Notes under the pieces: generated by a model | Databases searched by the model: none | The model's input: only the letters and a program-made list of their open reading frames with translations | Told to the model about the DNA's origin: nothing | Shown here: positions 7,613 to 15,746 of the stretch, piece after piece | Position numbering within the stretch: the first letter of the stretch is position 1 | Layout of the letters: each line of letters begins with the position of its first letter | Translations under genes and position numbers: made by a program | Origin: Pseudonocardia sp. C8 | GTDB lineage: Bacteria; Actinomycetota; Actinomycetes; Mycobacteriales; Pseudonocardiaceae | Length of the DNA stretch: 64,000 nucleotides | Direction: 5' to 3' | NCBI RefSeq assembly: GCF_014267175.1 | Contig: NZ_JACMTR010000002.1 | Coordinates: 446,001 to 510,000 of the forward strand

Positions 7613-9193
7613 TCAACCACAGGGGGTCCGTTTTCGGCCGTCGCACAGGGGTCCAGATTGAGCCGCCGTTGACAACGGGCTGATTCGCTGAGCCACCCGC
7701 GCTCGACGGCCCCGGGCCGCTTCCACCAGACCGGCTTCCTTGAGCAGTGCGACCGCTCGGTTCGCTGTCCCGGCAGACACCCCGTAGCGCTGCCGGAGAG
7801 CGGCCACGGTCGGTAACTCTTGGCCCGCCTTGAGAACTCCACACGTGATTGCGCCCTGCAGGTCCGAGGCAATCCGCTGGTACGGGCTGTCACCGGAGGG
7901 AGGACGCTGGGGAGAAGGGACGAGTTGGCCGCCGTTGTGAACGCCAGTCGGAAGCCCCGGCATCCGGACCCCCGACTTCATCGCACGCTGATCGGCCTCC
8001 GCGACCCACGCCGTATACGCACGGAGAGTCAACGAGCCGCCGCCCCCATGGCCGAGACGTCCCGCCACGGTCCGGACATCCACTCCCGCAGAGATCAACT
8101 CGGTGGCCGAGTAGTGGCGAAGCTGGTGCAGATGCATGTCCCACCCGAGCTTGGCGCACATCCGCACGTAGCGGTTGGAGACCGACGACGGCCGGCGCCA
8201 GGTGCTCCCATCGAAAGCGTCGGAGAAGACCCGTGCCTCGGCCGCCAGCGGGATACCCAGAGCCGCCGCATCGGACTCGCATTGCACCCTGTACGCACGG
8301 AGAAGAGCGACGGTGTCAGCGTCGAGCGCGATCCGCCTCTGCTGATGGGTCTTGGTGTCCTTCTCCCATGTCTTCGTGTTGTGCTGCGCAATGCTGGTCC
8401 GGATTGTGATGACGGCTCGGTCGAGGTCAACCCGGTCCCAGCGCAGCGCGCACAGTTCGCCACGTCGAGCGCCGGTCGTCATGGCGAGCCAGAGGAAGGT
8501 ACCCCACCAGGCATCGCGGAACGCCGCGTTGAGGATCGTCGCGGCCTGCTCGGCGGTCGGTGGGTCCGGCTCGTTGCGGGAGCCGCGAGGCGGCTCTGCC
8601 TGATCGAGGGGGTTGACCGTGACCCAGCGCCAGCGGACGGCCCGGCTCAAGGCGCCGCTGAGGCAGTAGTGCACCTTCCGGATCGACGACGTCGCGAGCG
8701 GCTTGCAGACGTGTGGACGGCAGGCTTCGGAGCAGTCATGCGGGCCTTCAACGGCGTGCGCGATCTTGCGCCGGCCATCGCAGTGGTCCCGGCAGCGGCG
8801 GAGGATGGCCTGGTGGCTGTCAAGCGTCTCGCCGTCGAGCTTCGCGACCGTGAGCTCTCCGAGCAGCGGACGGATGTGGCAGCGGATCGTCTGCTCGTAG
8901 CGCTGCCAGGTCGTCTCCTCGACGTCGAGCAGCTCCAGATAGCGGTCCATGAGTTGGTTCACGGTCGCCTTGGTCCGGGGGTTGCGCTGCTCGTCGACCT
9001 GGTTGATGAACCGCGTGCGGATCCGCTCGGCTTCGGCCCTGGCCTTCGGGCTGGCGGGCACGGTCTCGACGAGGTAGTTCCGCTTGCCACTGAGGGCGTC
9101 GATGCCGGCATACACGCGCACCCGCAGCGATCCGCTCGGGAGCGTGTGGATCTCTCCGCGTTGGCGTCGTCGTGCGCTGCGAGGTCCCGCCAT
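7613..9193 (-). CDS. Tyrosine integrase with C-terminal GntR-type HTH domain, tail replaced by IS21 sequence
   Basis: The protein (526 residues as it now reads) is a site-specific recombinase of the type found on actinobacterial integrative elements. An N-terminal arm-binding segment (GSLRVRVYAG) and a SAM-like core-binding domain (about 60-190) precede a catalytic domain with TTGARRGELCALRW (first Arg), HLHQLRHYSATELI (H-x-x-R) and GRLGHGG. The nucleophile is the Tyr in LRAYTAW. From about 430 a GntR-like winged helix follows (YQRIASDLQGAITCGVLKAG, then VSAGTANRAVALL). IS21 entered the last codons, so the final residues and stop come from the IS end; the original stop is at 5445. The catalytic domain is untouched, so activity may survive. 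The start lies 82 bp from the 3' end of tRNA-Arg. Confidence 0.9.
   Translation of the reverse strand: MAGPRSARRRQRGEIHTLPSGSLRVRVYAGIDALSGKRNYLVETVPASPKARAEAERIRTRFINQVDEQRNPRTKATVNQLMDRYLELLDVEETTWQRYEQTIRCHIRPLLGELTVAKLDGETLDSHQAILRRCRDHCDGRRKIAHAVEGPHDCSEACRPHVCKPLATSSIRKVHYCLSGALSRAVRWRWVTVNPLDQAEPPRGSRNEPDPPTAEQAATILNAAFRDAWWGTFLWLAMTTGARRGELCALRWDRVDLDRAVITIRTSIAQHNTKTWEKDTKTHQQRRIALDADTVALLRAYRVQCESDAAALGIPLAAEARVFSDAFDGSTWRRPSSVSNRYVRMCAKLGWDMHLHQLRHYSATELISAGVDVRTVAGRLGHGGGGSLTLRAYTAWVAEADQRAMKSGVRMPGLPTGVHNGGQLVPSPQRPPSGDSPYQRIASDLQGAITCGVLKAGQELPTVAALRQRYGVSAGTANRAVALLKEAGLVEAARGRRARVAQRISPLSTAAQSGPLCDGRKRTPCG
7622..7674 (-). repeat. IS21 right terminal inverted repeat
   Basis: This is the mirror of the left end. 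It ends in GTTGACA at 7668-7674, immediately followed by the ACGGG target duplicate. It also supplies the altered C-terminal codons and stop of the interrupted integrase frame. Confidence 0.75.
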
Positions 9194-9275
9194 GGAGCGA
9201 GCCTAACGGCAACTCGCTCCACGTCTAGCTCCACGGGGATGGCCAGGCGGATCGTCGATGTGCCTCTGACCTGCG

Positions 9276-9348
9276 TGCCCCCGGCAGGATTCGAACCTGC
9301 GACACCCGCTTTAGGAGAGCGGTGCTCTATCCCCTGAGCTACGAGGGC
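9276..9348 (-). tRNA. tRNA-Arg (anticodon CCT)
   Basis: The minus strand folds into a cloverleaf with acceptor GCCCTCG paired to CGGGGGC, discriminator A, T-arm GCAGGTTCGAATCCTGC, and anticodon loop CTCCTAA giving CCT, which reads AGG. CCA is not encoded. Its 3' end faces the integrase gene, the usual arrangement for an integration site within a tRNA 3' half. Confidence 0.93.
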
Positions 9349-9359
9349 CTGCGGCGAGC

Positions 9360-9497
9360 CTACCTGGGCTTCCCCCGCTCCCGGTCGGCGCCGTCGTCGT
9401 CGTGGGGCAGATCCGGGGGCGCATCCCGCAGAGTCCGGTCGGCTGCGGCCCCGGGGGCGCAGCGGCCGCCGGTGACCCTGCGACGCTGCGGGCTCAT
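9360..9497 (-). CDS. Possible small arginine-rich protein, 45 residues
   Basis: A short frame begins with an ATG overlapping the stop of the ArsR-SRPBCC gene (ATGA) and ends in a charged tail (DDDGADRERGKPR). The overlap is typical of translational coupling in this genome and is the main support. No domain, membrane segment or known family is visible, and a chance frame is quite possible. Confidence 0.3.
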   Translation of the reverse strand: MSPQRRRVTGGRCAPGAAADRTLRDAPPDLPHDDDGADRERGKPR

Positions 9498-10288
9498 CGT
9501 TCCTGGGCACAGCGCGCGAGCGCGGCCAGGGTGTCGGGCCATCCGGCGGCGTAGCAGTCCCGGTCCTCCTCGCTGACCGCACCGAGGACGCGGTGCTCGA
9601 CGGTCACCGTCGTGGTGGTGGCGCCGACCGGCTCGAGCTGCAGTCGCCACTGGCCGAGCACGGGGCCGGGCAGGCCCATGGCGCCGTCGACGACGAGTTC
9701 TCGGTGCGGTCGCAGCGCGGCGAGCACTCCCCAGAGCTCGCCCTCCGCGCCGGTGTCGAAGCCCCCGGGGTTCGAGCCGGCAGTCGGGCCGAGCCGGCCA
9801 CCCACCCACGGCTCGAACACGAGGCGCTGGTCCTCGCTCCACCGCCGGGGCCACCACTGCGGCAGGTTCATCACCGTGCGCCAGGTCCGAGCGGGATCGG
9901 CCGCCACGTGGTGCTGCGCGCGTACCTCCATCGCCGGTGCCATGCCGATCATCGCGTTCCCTCCGGTCACGAGTGCCTCCTCCAGGCCGAGCACGGTGTC
10001 CGCCGCGGTGGACGCCAGCGGCCGGACCCACCGCTCGTAGGCCTGTCGCAACGGCACGGGGTTGAGGTGGTTGAGCCGCTCCCGGCCGCGGCGCTCGACG
10101 GTGACCAGCCCGACGTCGACCAGCACGTCGAGGTGGCCCATCACGGTGTAGCGGGTCGTGGGGAACGCCCCGGCCAGCGCCCCGGTGGTGCGGGGTCCGT
10201 GGCGCAGCGCGTCCAGGATCGCCCGCCGGGTCGGATCGGCCAGCGCCCGCCACAGCGGCTCGGCATCGGGCACCACACGGCGGCTCAT
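9494..10288 (-). CDS. ArsR-family HTH fused to an SRPBCC (AHSA1-like) domain
   Basis: The 264-residue protein has an ArsR-type winged helix at residues about 8-85 (LADPTRRAILDALRHGPRTTGALAGAFPTTRYTVMGHLDVL) joined to an SRPBCC ligand-binding domain from about 125 (MEVRAQHHVAADPARTWRTVMN, then VTVEHRVLG). Metal-binding cysteines of classical ArsR sensors are absent, so a small organic ligand is more likely than a metal. It is divergent from an SDR gene, with an AT-rich dyad between them, which suggests it regulates that gene and itself. Confidence 0.82.
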   Translation of the reverse strand: MSRRVVPDAEPLWRALADPTRRAILDALRHGPRTTGALAGAFPTTRYTVMGHLDVLVDVGLVTVERRGRERLNHLNPVPLRQAYERWVRPLASTAADTVLGLEEALVTGGNAMIGMAPAMEVRAQHHVAADPARTWRTVMNLPQWWPRRWSEDQRLVFEPWVGGRLGPTAGSNPGGFDTGAEGELWGVLAALRPHRELVVDGAMGLPGPVLGQWRLQLEPVGATTTTVTVEHRVLGAVSEEDRDCYAAGWPDTLAALARCAQER

Positions 10289-10346
10289 ATGTGGTTATAT
10301 ACCCACCTAACTCGGTCCGGGCAAATCGAGCAGAGGAGAGAAGGCG
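10289..10346. promoter_or_regulatory. Divergent promoter/operator between ArsR-SRPBCC and SDR genes
   Basis: This 58-bp gap contains an imperfect dyad GTGGTTATATACCCAC (10291-10306) with an AT-rich centre unusual for the region. It is a likely operator and -10 region. A purine-rich site (GAGGAGAGAAGG) lies just before the SDR ATG. Confidence 0.5.
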
Positions 10347-11165
10347 ATGAGTGCACCCGCTCGCGTCCAGAACCCGACGAGTCCGGTCGTCGCGGTGGTC
10401 ACCGGCGCCGCACGCGGTGTGGGCCGCGGCATCGCGCTCGCCCTGGGCGAGATCGGCGCCACGGTCTACGTCGCCGACCGCGAGACGCGGGCCCGTCGCC
10501 GGTCCGAGCTGCCCGGCACCGTCGAGGACACCGCCGAGCAGGTCCGATCCCGCGGCGGGCAGGGCGTGCCCGTGGCCGTCGACGTCACCGACGACGCGGG
10601 GGTCGCGGCACTGTTCGAGCGGGTCCGGACCGAGCACGCCGGCCTGGACCTGCTCGTCGCGAACGCCTTCGACGGCAACGCGCTCCCGTTCGCCGGCGGC
10701 CCGTTCTGGACCCTGCCCTGGGAGCACTGGCACAACATGATCGACGCCGGCGTCCGCGGCCACGCGCTGACCGCGTGGCACGCCGCGCCCCTGCTGATCC
10801 GGCGCCGGGGCCTGGCGGTGCTGACCGGCTACACCGACGGCAACGACACCGGCGTCCTCGCCGGGCACCTGTTCTACGACCTCGCGATGACCGGCATCAG
10901 CCGCCTCGCCTACGGGCTTGCCCAGGACCTGCGCCCCCACGGGGTCACCGCGCTGGCCCTCGCGCCCGGCCTGACCCGCACCGAAGCGATCACGGCCGCG
11001 CTCGGCGACGCACTGCCGCCCGGCTCCGACTCCATCGAGTTCCCGGGCCGGGCGGTCCGCGCTCTCCTGCAGGACTATGACGTCGCCCGCCACGCCGGGC
11101 GCACCCTGCCCGTCCACGACCTCGCCGCCGAGTACGGCTTCACCGACGACGACGGTGCCGCCTGA
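10347..11165 (+). CDS. SDR-family oxidoreductase with atypical active site
   Basis: This is a 272-residue Rossmann-fold protein with the nucleotide-binding motif VVTGAARGVGRGIA, the ADRETR stretch typical of NADP or NAD selection, and an LLVANAF segment in place of the usual NNAG. In the catalytic region the serine is replaced around LTGYTDG, and the Tyr-x-x-x-Lys pair reads YDLAM, so the lysine is missing. It resembles DHRS1-like SDRs overall. The missing lysine makes ordinary dehydrogenase activity doubtful. It is divergent from, and probably controlled by, the ArsR-SRPBCC regulator. Confidence 0.82.
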   Translation: MSAPARVQNPTSPVVAVVTGAARGVGRGIALALGEIGATVYVADRETRARRRSELPGTVEDTAEQVRSRGGQGVPVAVDVTDDAGVAALFERVRTEHAGLDLLVANAFDGNALPFAGGPFWTLPWEHWHNMIDAGVRGHALTAWHAAPLLIRRRGLAVLTGYTDGNDTGVLAGHLFYDLAMTGISRLAYGLAQDLRPHGVTALALAPGLTRTEAITAALGDALPPGSDSIEFPGRAVRALLQDYDVARHAGRTLPVHDLAAEYGFTDDDGAA

Positions 11166-11466
11166 GGCGCCGACGTCCGAGCGCCGCCCGTGGACGCGGC
11201 GGCCATGTCGTGTCCGGCAGCGTCACCCGGTCGAACCATGTCCACCAAGCGGAAAAATGATTCCATTACGAGCGGTGCCGGGCCTGGGTCCGGGCTCGAC
11301 GGGGAGGAGGGCAGCGTGGGCGACCCCCAGCAGGCGCGGCGCGTGACGGTGCCGCGGTCGGTCCGCGCCGCCACCGACCCGCGTCGGCGTGGCACGGCGA
11401 CCAGAATCATTCACCACGGAGCCGGCGGCCGGTGTCGTCGATGCTCGCCGCGATCGAGAGGTCATG
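11166..11466. other. Intergenic region upstream of puuE
   Basis: About 300 bp with no convincing gene. It holds an inverted pair AATGATTC (11256-11263) and GAATCATT (11404-11411), about 140 bp apart, in an otherwise GC-rich stretch. These could be operator half-sites for the downstream allantoinase gene or chance. A GAGAGG ribosome site is at 11456-11461. Confidence 0.4.
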
Positions 11467-12429
11467 ATGTCGTTGCCTTCCGTGTATGACAGCACCGCCG
11501 AATACCCCCGGGACCTGGTCGGCTACGGGGAGGACGGCTACGACCCGAAATGGCCGGGCGGTGCACGGATCGCCGTACAGTTCGTCCTGAACTACGAGGA
11601 AGGCGGGGAGAACCACGTTCTCCACGGCGACCCGACCGCCGAGACCTTCCTCTCCGAGATGTTCAACCCGACCCCGTACCCGAGCCGCCACATGTCGATG
11701 GACGGCATCTACGAGTACGGCTCCCGCCAGGGCGTGTGGCGGATCCTGCGGGAGTTCGACCGGTTCGGCCTGCCGCTGACCGTCTTCGGCGTGGCTACCG
11801 CACTGAAGCGCCATCCCGCGGTCACCGAGGCGTTCCTCAAGCGCGGCCACGAGATCGCCTGCCACGGGCTGAAGTGGATCCACTACCAGGAGGTCCCCGA
11901 GGACGTCGAGCGCGCCCACATGGAGCAGGCGCTCGAGATCATGCAGGAGATGACCGGTGGCCTGCCGCTGGGCTGGTACACCGGGCGGGACTCGCCCAAC
12001 ACCCGGCGGCTCGTCGTCGACGACGGGCGCCTGCTCTACGACTCCGACTATTACGGCGACGACCTGCCGTTCTGGATGACGGTCGAGAAGTCCGACGGCG
12101 AGAAGAAGCCCCACCTGGTCGTGCCGTACACGCTCGACTGCAACGACATGCGATTCTGCCTGCCGCAGGGATACAGCGACGCGGAACCCTTCTACCGTTA
12201 CCTCCGCGACCAGTTCGACACCCTCTACGAGGAAGGCGACCCGGACGGGTTGGCGCGCCCCAAGATGATGAGCGTGGGGCTCCACTGCCGCATGGTGGGC
12301 CGGCCCGGTCGGCTGACGGCGCTCCGTCGGTTCCTGGAACACATCACCAGCAAGGACGGCGTGTGGGTCGCCACCCGGGGAGACATCGCGCAGCACTGGG
12401 TGGAGCACCACTCGCTGCCGGGGGCCTGA
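11467..12429 (+). CDS. puuE: Allantoinase PuuE, polysaccharide-deacetylase family
   Basis: The 320-residue protein closely follows the PuuE pattern: EYPRDLVGYG, WPGGARIAVQFVLNYEEGGE, YEYGSRQGVWRILREF, GWYTGRDSPNTRRLV and DDLPFW. PuuE opens the allantoin ring to allantoate in purine breakdown and belongs to the NodB-like deacetylase fold, unrelated to metal-dependent amidohydrolase allantoinases. No other ureide genes flank it here. Two ATGs are possible (11464 and 11467); GAGAGG at 11456-11461 suits the second better. A strong hairpin follows the stop. Confidence 0.88.
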   Translation: MSLPSVYDSTAEYPRDLVGYGEDGYDPKWPGGARIAVQFVLNYEEGGENHVLHGDPTAETFLSEMFNPTPYPSRHMSMDGIYEYGSRQGVWRILREFDRFGLPLTVFGVATALKRHPAVTEAFLKRGHEIACHGLKWIHYQEVPEDVERAHMEQALEIMQEMTGGLPLGWYTGRDSPNTRRLVVDDGRLLYDSDYYGDDLPFWMTVEKSDGEKKPHLVVPYTLDCNDMRFCLPQGYSDAEPFYRYLRDQFDTLYEEGDPDGLARPKMMSVGLHCRMVGRPGRLTALRRFLEHITSKDGVWVATRGDIAQHWVEHHSLPGA

Positions 12430-12443
12430 ACCCACCGGTCGAC

Positions 12444-12471
12444 GGCGGCGCCCCGTGGCGGGGGCGCCGCC
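12444..12471. terminator. Bidirectional hairpin terminator
   Basis: GGCGGCGCCCC pairs perfectly with GGGGCGCCGCC across a 6-base loop. It lies between the end of puuE and the convergent PPK2 remnant. There is no T-run, as is usual for actinobacterial terminators. Confidence 0.6.
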
Positions 12472-12545
12472 ATCCCGGCCGCCCCGTGAGCGCGGGCCGC
12501 GCGAGGTCGTACGCCGCGGCCTTCGGGGCAGCCGGACGAGTGGGG

Positions 12546-12944
12546 CTACTCCAGCAGACTCGCGGCGTGGTCCGGCACGTCCCGCTGCACCTCGCGCGGT
12601 GGCCGCTCGTAGCCCCCGGTCGCGGGCCGCTCCGGGAGCGTCAGCACCCGCCGGTCGACCGGCTGCCACGGGATCGACGCCAGCAGGTGGTGGATCATGA
12701 AGTACCACCGGCCGCGCTCGCGTGCACTCGGTGCCGGCAGCGCGACGATCCGGCAGAACCGGGGGTTGAGGTACTGGCTGACCCGCTGGATCGCACCGCC
12801 CTTGCCGGCCGCGTCGCGTCCCTCGAGCACGACGACGATCCGGGAGCCGGTCTCCCGGACCCATTCCTGCAGTCGCAACAGCTCGCCCTGCAGCCGCAAC
12901 AGCTCGGTCTCGTAGACCTTGCGCGGAAGCTTCCCGGTCGCCAT
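12546..12944 (-). pseudogene. ppk2: Polyphosphate kinase 2 remnant with large internal in-frame deletion
   Basis: The 132-residue frame has the PPK2 start (LQGELLRLQEWVRETGSRIVVVLEGRDAAGKGGAI with Walker A GRDAAGKG, then LNPRFCRIVALPAPSARERGRWYF). From about residue 84 it jumps straight to the family's C-terminal segment (HLLASIPWQPV, then GYERPPREVQRDVPDHAASLL). Full-length PPK2 has about 260-300 residues; roughly 130 in the middle, including the Walker B/DRSWYNR region and lid, are missing. The frame is preserved, so the deletion may be recent. The product cannot be a functional polyphosphate kinase. It is convergent with puuE. Confidence 0.82.
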
Positions 12945-13091
12945 CGGAACACCTCACCAGAGACGTGACGCAGAGGACAGCGTTCCCGGTGGCGCCTCCG
13001 GATTTCCTCGCCTAACGTGGTTATTCGCGTCAAGGGCGTCGTTCGTCATCTCGGAGACATAACTCCCCGCTCCTCCCAGGAAGGGTCACCG

Positions 13092-14288
13092 ATGCGTGCC
13101 GTCACCACGCGCCCCTCGCTCGCGCTCGCCGCTCTCGCGGTCGGCGCCTTCGCGATCGGCACCGGCGAGTTCGTGATCATGGGTCTGCTGCCCGACGTCG
13201 CCGGCGGGCTGGGCGTCGACATTCCCGGCGCCGGACGACTGATCTCGGGCTACGCGCTCGGCGTCGTCGTCGGCGCACCGCTGCTCATCGCCGCGGCGAA
13301 CCGGTTCCCGCGCAAGCACGTGCTCATCGCGTTGATGGGCGGGTACGCCGCGTTCAACGTGCTGTCGGCGATCGTGCCCGGCTACGGCCTCGTGCTCGGC
13401 GCCCGCTTCCTCGCCGGCCTGCCGCACGGCGCGTTCTTCGGCATCGGCGCGGTCGTCGCCGGCAGCCTGGTCGCCCCGGACCGCCGGGCCCGAGCGATGG
13501 CGACGATGTTCGCCGGGCTCACCCTCGCCAACGTGGCCGGTGTGCCGGTCGGGACACTGCTCGGCCAGCAGATCGGCTGGCGCTGGGTGTTCGCCGTCGT
13601 CGGGCTGATCGCCGCGGCCGCCGCGGCCGCGGTCGCCCTCTGCGTGCCGGACGTCCGCAGCGCCGCCGGAGTCCGCATCGGCCAGGAGATGCGCGCGCTG
13701 GCCCGCCGCCCCGTGTGGATGGCGCTGCTCGTCGCGACGGTCGGCGGCGCCGTCCTGTTCACCACCTACAGCTACGTCACCCCGATGCTCACCGAGATCG
13801 CCGGCTTCACCCCGACCGAGGTGACGCTGCTGCTCGCGCTGTTCGGCGTCGGCATGACCGTCGGGAACATGGTCGGCGCCCGGCTCGCCGACATCGCCAC
13901 CCTGCCGACGATCTACGCGGCGCTGGTCGCGGACGCCGTCGTCGCGCTGCTCTTCGTGCCCGCCCTGCAGAACCAGGCGACCGCGGTGATCGCGCTGTTC
14001 ACCTTCGCGGTGACGACGTTCGCGATGGTCCCGGCCGTCCAGCTGCGGATCATCAACGCGGCCGGGGACGCGCCCAACCTCGCCTCGGGGGCGAACCAGG
14101 CCGCGTTCAACGTCGCCAACGCGGTCGGCGCGGCGCTCGGTGGTGCGGTGATCGCCGCCGGGTACGGCTACGCGTCGCCGAACGTCGTCGCGGCCGGCCT
14201 GGCCGTCGTCGGGCTGGGCCTCGCGGTCCTCGCCGGCCGCTCCGAGAAGGCGACCGCGCGCCGCGAGCTCGCGGCCGTGTCCAGCTAG
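13092..14288 (+). CDS. MFS transporter, DHA1 family (AraJ/Cmx-like)
   Basis: A 398-residue membrane protein with about 12 predicted helices, opening with FAIGTGEFVIMGLLPDVAGGLGV, the signature of the AraJ/YdhP/chloramphenicol-efflux branch. The cytoplasmic loop-2 motif region reads AANRFPRKHVLI, and a motif-C-like stretch reads GLTLANVAGVPVGTLLGQ. The ATG at 13092 is preceded by AGGAAGGG. It likely exports small molecules; the substrate cannot be told from sequence. Its stop overlaps the stop of the opposing SGNH gene in a CTAG. Confidence 0.88.
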   Translation: MRAVTTRPSLALAALAVGAFAIGTGEFVIMGLLPDVAGGLGVDIPGAGRLISGYALGVVVGAPLLIAAANRFPRKHVLIALMGGYAAFNVLSAIVPGYGLVLGARFLAGLPHGAFFGIGAVVAGSLVAPDRRARAMATMFAGLTLANVAGVPVGTLLGQQIGWRWVFAVVGLIAAAAAAAVALCVPDVRSAAGVRIGQEMRALARRPVWMALLVATVGGAVLFTTYSYVTPMLTEIAGFTPTEVTLLLALFGVGMTVGNMVGARLADIATLPTIYAALVADAVVALLFVPALQNQATAVIALFTFAVTTFAMVPAVQLRIINAAGDAPNLASGANQAAFNVANAVGAALGGAVIAAGYGYASPNVVAAGLAVVGLGLAVLAGRSEKATARRELAAVSS

Positions 14289-14971
14289 CGGCCCGCCCGG
14301 CGCAGGGCCTCGGTGAACACCTCGGCGATCGCGGCGTGGCCGCGGTCGTTGGGGTGGAACCGGTCCGAGGCCAGCTTGCCGTGCCAGTGCCGCGTCCGCG
14401 GGTCCCTGAACTCGGCCAGCACGAGCCCGCGGCACCGCACGGCGTCGTCGATCAGGCCGTTGACCTGCAGCGCCGCCGCGAACGTCCCCGGCTGGTTACC
14501 GATCACGGTCCCCGGCGGCAGCCGGTCGAGCAGCACCGCGTACCGGTTCCCCGTGCCGTCCTGGTGCCGGGGCTGCAGGAGGTCGTTCGCGCCGATCAGG
14601 CAGAGGAGCAGGTCCGGGCGCAGCCGTTCCGCGGCCGGGAGCTGCTGGGCCAGGACGTCGTCGACCCGGGCGCCGTACTGCGCCAGGTTCACGATCCGGT
14701 GCCGGGGCAGCGCGGCGGCCAGGCGGCCGACCCAGCCGCCGTCCGGCGACGCGGCACCGACACCGAGCGCCATCGAGTCGCCGAGCGTGACGCACAGCGG
14801 CCCCGTGCGGGCGAGCTCGCCGCGGTTGTGGTCCTCCCAGAACGCGGCGTACGGCTCGATCTGCTCCTGCACCCGGCGGATGCCGGGCAGGAACCGGGAC
14901 GCGAGCGTGATGTAGCGGCCCGGCGGGCGGCCGGTCCGGTTGGAGAAGCGCACGTCACCCGGATCGGTCAC
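14285..14971 (-). CDS. SGNH/GDSL-family hydrolase
   Basis: The 228-residue protein contains the SGNH blocks in order: [10 protein letters not shown] (Ser nucleophile), the glycine region [14 protein letters not shown] (Asn) and [11 protein letters not shown] (Asp-His). Such enzymes are esterases or acyl hydrolases. No signal peptide is apparent, so it is probably cytoplasmic. It starts at GTG and is divergent from mprA across a short promoter region. Confidence 0.87.
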   Translation of the reverse strand: MTDPGDVRFSNRTGRPPGRYITLASRFLPGIRRVQEQIEPYAAFWEDHNRGELARTGPLCVTLGDSMALGVGAASPDGGWVGRLAAALPRHRIVNLAQYGARVDDVLAQQLPAAERLRPDLLLCLIGANDLLQPRHQDGTGNRYAVLLDRLPPGTVIGNQPGTFAAALQVNGLIDDAVRCRGLVLAEFRDPRTRHWHGKLASDRFHPNDRGHAAIAEVFTEALRRAGR

Positions 14972-15047
14972 GGCGCCAGTGAACCAGATGTCCGCTGATC
15001 AGGGTCCGCTCAGACGCCTCTCAGCCACCTGGGCGAGACTGGGCGGC

Positions 15048-15746
15048 ATGCGCATTCTGGTCGTCGACGACGACAAGGCGGTCCGGGACTCGCTGCGCCG
15101 CTCGCTGGCCTTCAACGGCTACCAGGTCGACCTCGCCGAGGACGGCCAGGCCGCGCTGGACAAGATGCTCACCGACCGGCCGGACGCGCTCGTCCTCGAC
15201 GTGATGATGCCCCGGCTCGACGGGCTCGAGGTCTGCCGGCGGCTGCGCAGCGCCGGTGACGAGCTGCCGATCCTCGTGCTGACCGCGCGGGACGCCGTGT
15301 CCGACCGGGTCGCGGGGCTCGACGCCGGCGCCGACGACTACCTGCCCAAACCGTTCGCGCTGGAGGAGCTGCTCGCCCGGCTGCGGGCGCTGCTGCGGCG
15401 GCGCACGGTCGAACCTGCCGCCGACGGCGACGGGACGAGCGCGGCGCTCACCTTCGCCGACCTGTCGCTGGACCCGGAGACCCGCGAGGTGTCCCGCGGC
15501 GGACGGCCGATCAGCCTGACCCGGACCGAGTTCTCGCTGCTGGAGCTGCTGCTCGCCCATCCGCGCCGGGTGCTGACCCGCGCGCAGATCCTCGAACAGG
15601 TGTGGGGCTACGACTTCCCGACCAGCGGCAACGCGCTCGAGGTCTACGTCGGGTACCTGCGCCGCAAGACCGAGGCCGAGGGGGAGCCACGGCTGATCCA
15701 CACCGTCCGCGGGGTCGGGTACGTGCTGCGGGAGTCACCGCCGTGA
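15048..15746 (+). CDS. mprA: Two-component response regulator MprA
   Basis: This 232-residue OmpR-family regulator has a receiver domain ([11 protein letters not shown], phospho-acceptor D51 in [30 protein letters not shown]) and a C-terminal winged helix ([17 protein letters not shown], then [14 protein letters not shown]). The neighbours mprB, pepD and moaB2 reproduce the Rv0981-Rv0984 order, where MprA answers envelope stress and controls pepD. The ATG at 15048 gives the standard N-terminus. Its stop overlaps the mprB GTG. Confidence 0.92.
   Translation: MRILVVDDDKAVRDSLRRSLAFNGYQVDLAEDGQAALDKMLTDRPDALVLDVMMPRLDGLEVCRRLRSAGDELPILVLTARDAVSDRVAGLDAGADDYLPKPFALEELLARLRALLRRRTVEPAADGDGTSAALTFADLSLDPETREVSRGGRPISLTRTEFSLLELLLAHPRRVLTRAQILEQVWGYDFPTSGNALEVYVGYLRRKTEAEGEPRLIHTVRGVGYVLRESPP

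Larger units (their letters stand above)
5473..7674 (+). mobile_element. IS21-family insertion sequence, apparently complete
   Basis: The element is about 2.2 kb and carries overlapping istA and istB. Its ends are imperfect inverted repeats of roughly 50 bp beginning TG and ending CA: TGCTGACGGCG at the left and TGTCAACGGCG read inward from the right. Each has internal GACCCC-type repeats, as expected for IS21 transposase-binding sites. The flanks carry the direct repeat ACGGG (5468-5472 and 7675-7679), in the 4-8 bp range of IS21 target duplications. Both genes are open with motifs intact, so the element may be active or recently acquired. It is inserted near the 3' end of the minus-strand integrase gene. 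Confidence 0.9.
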
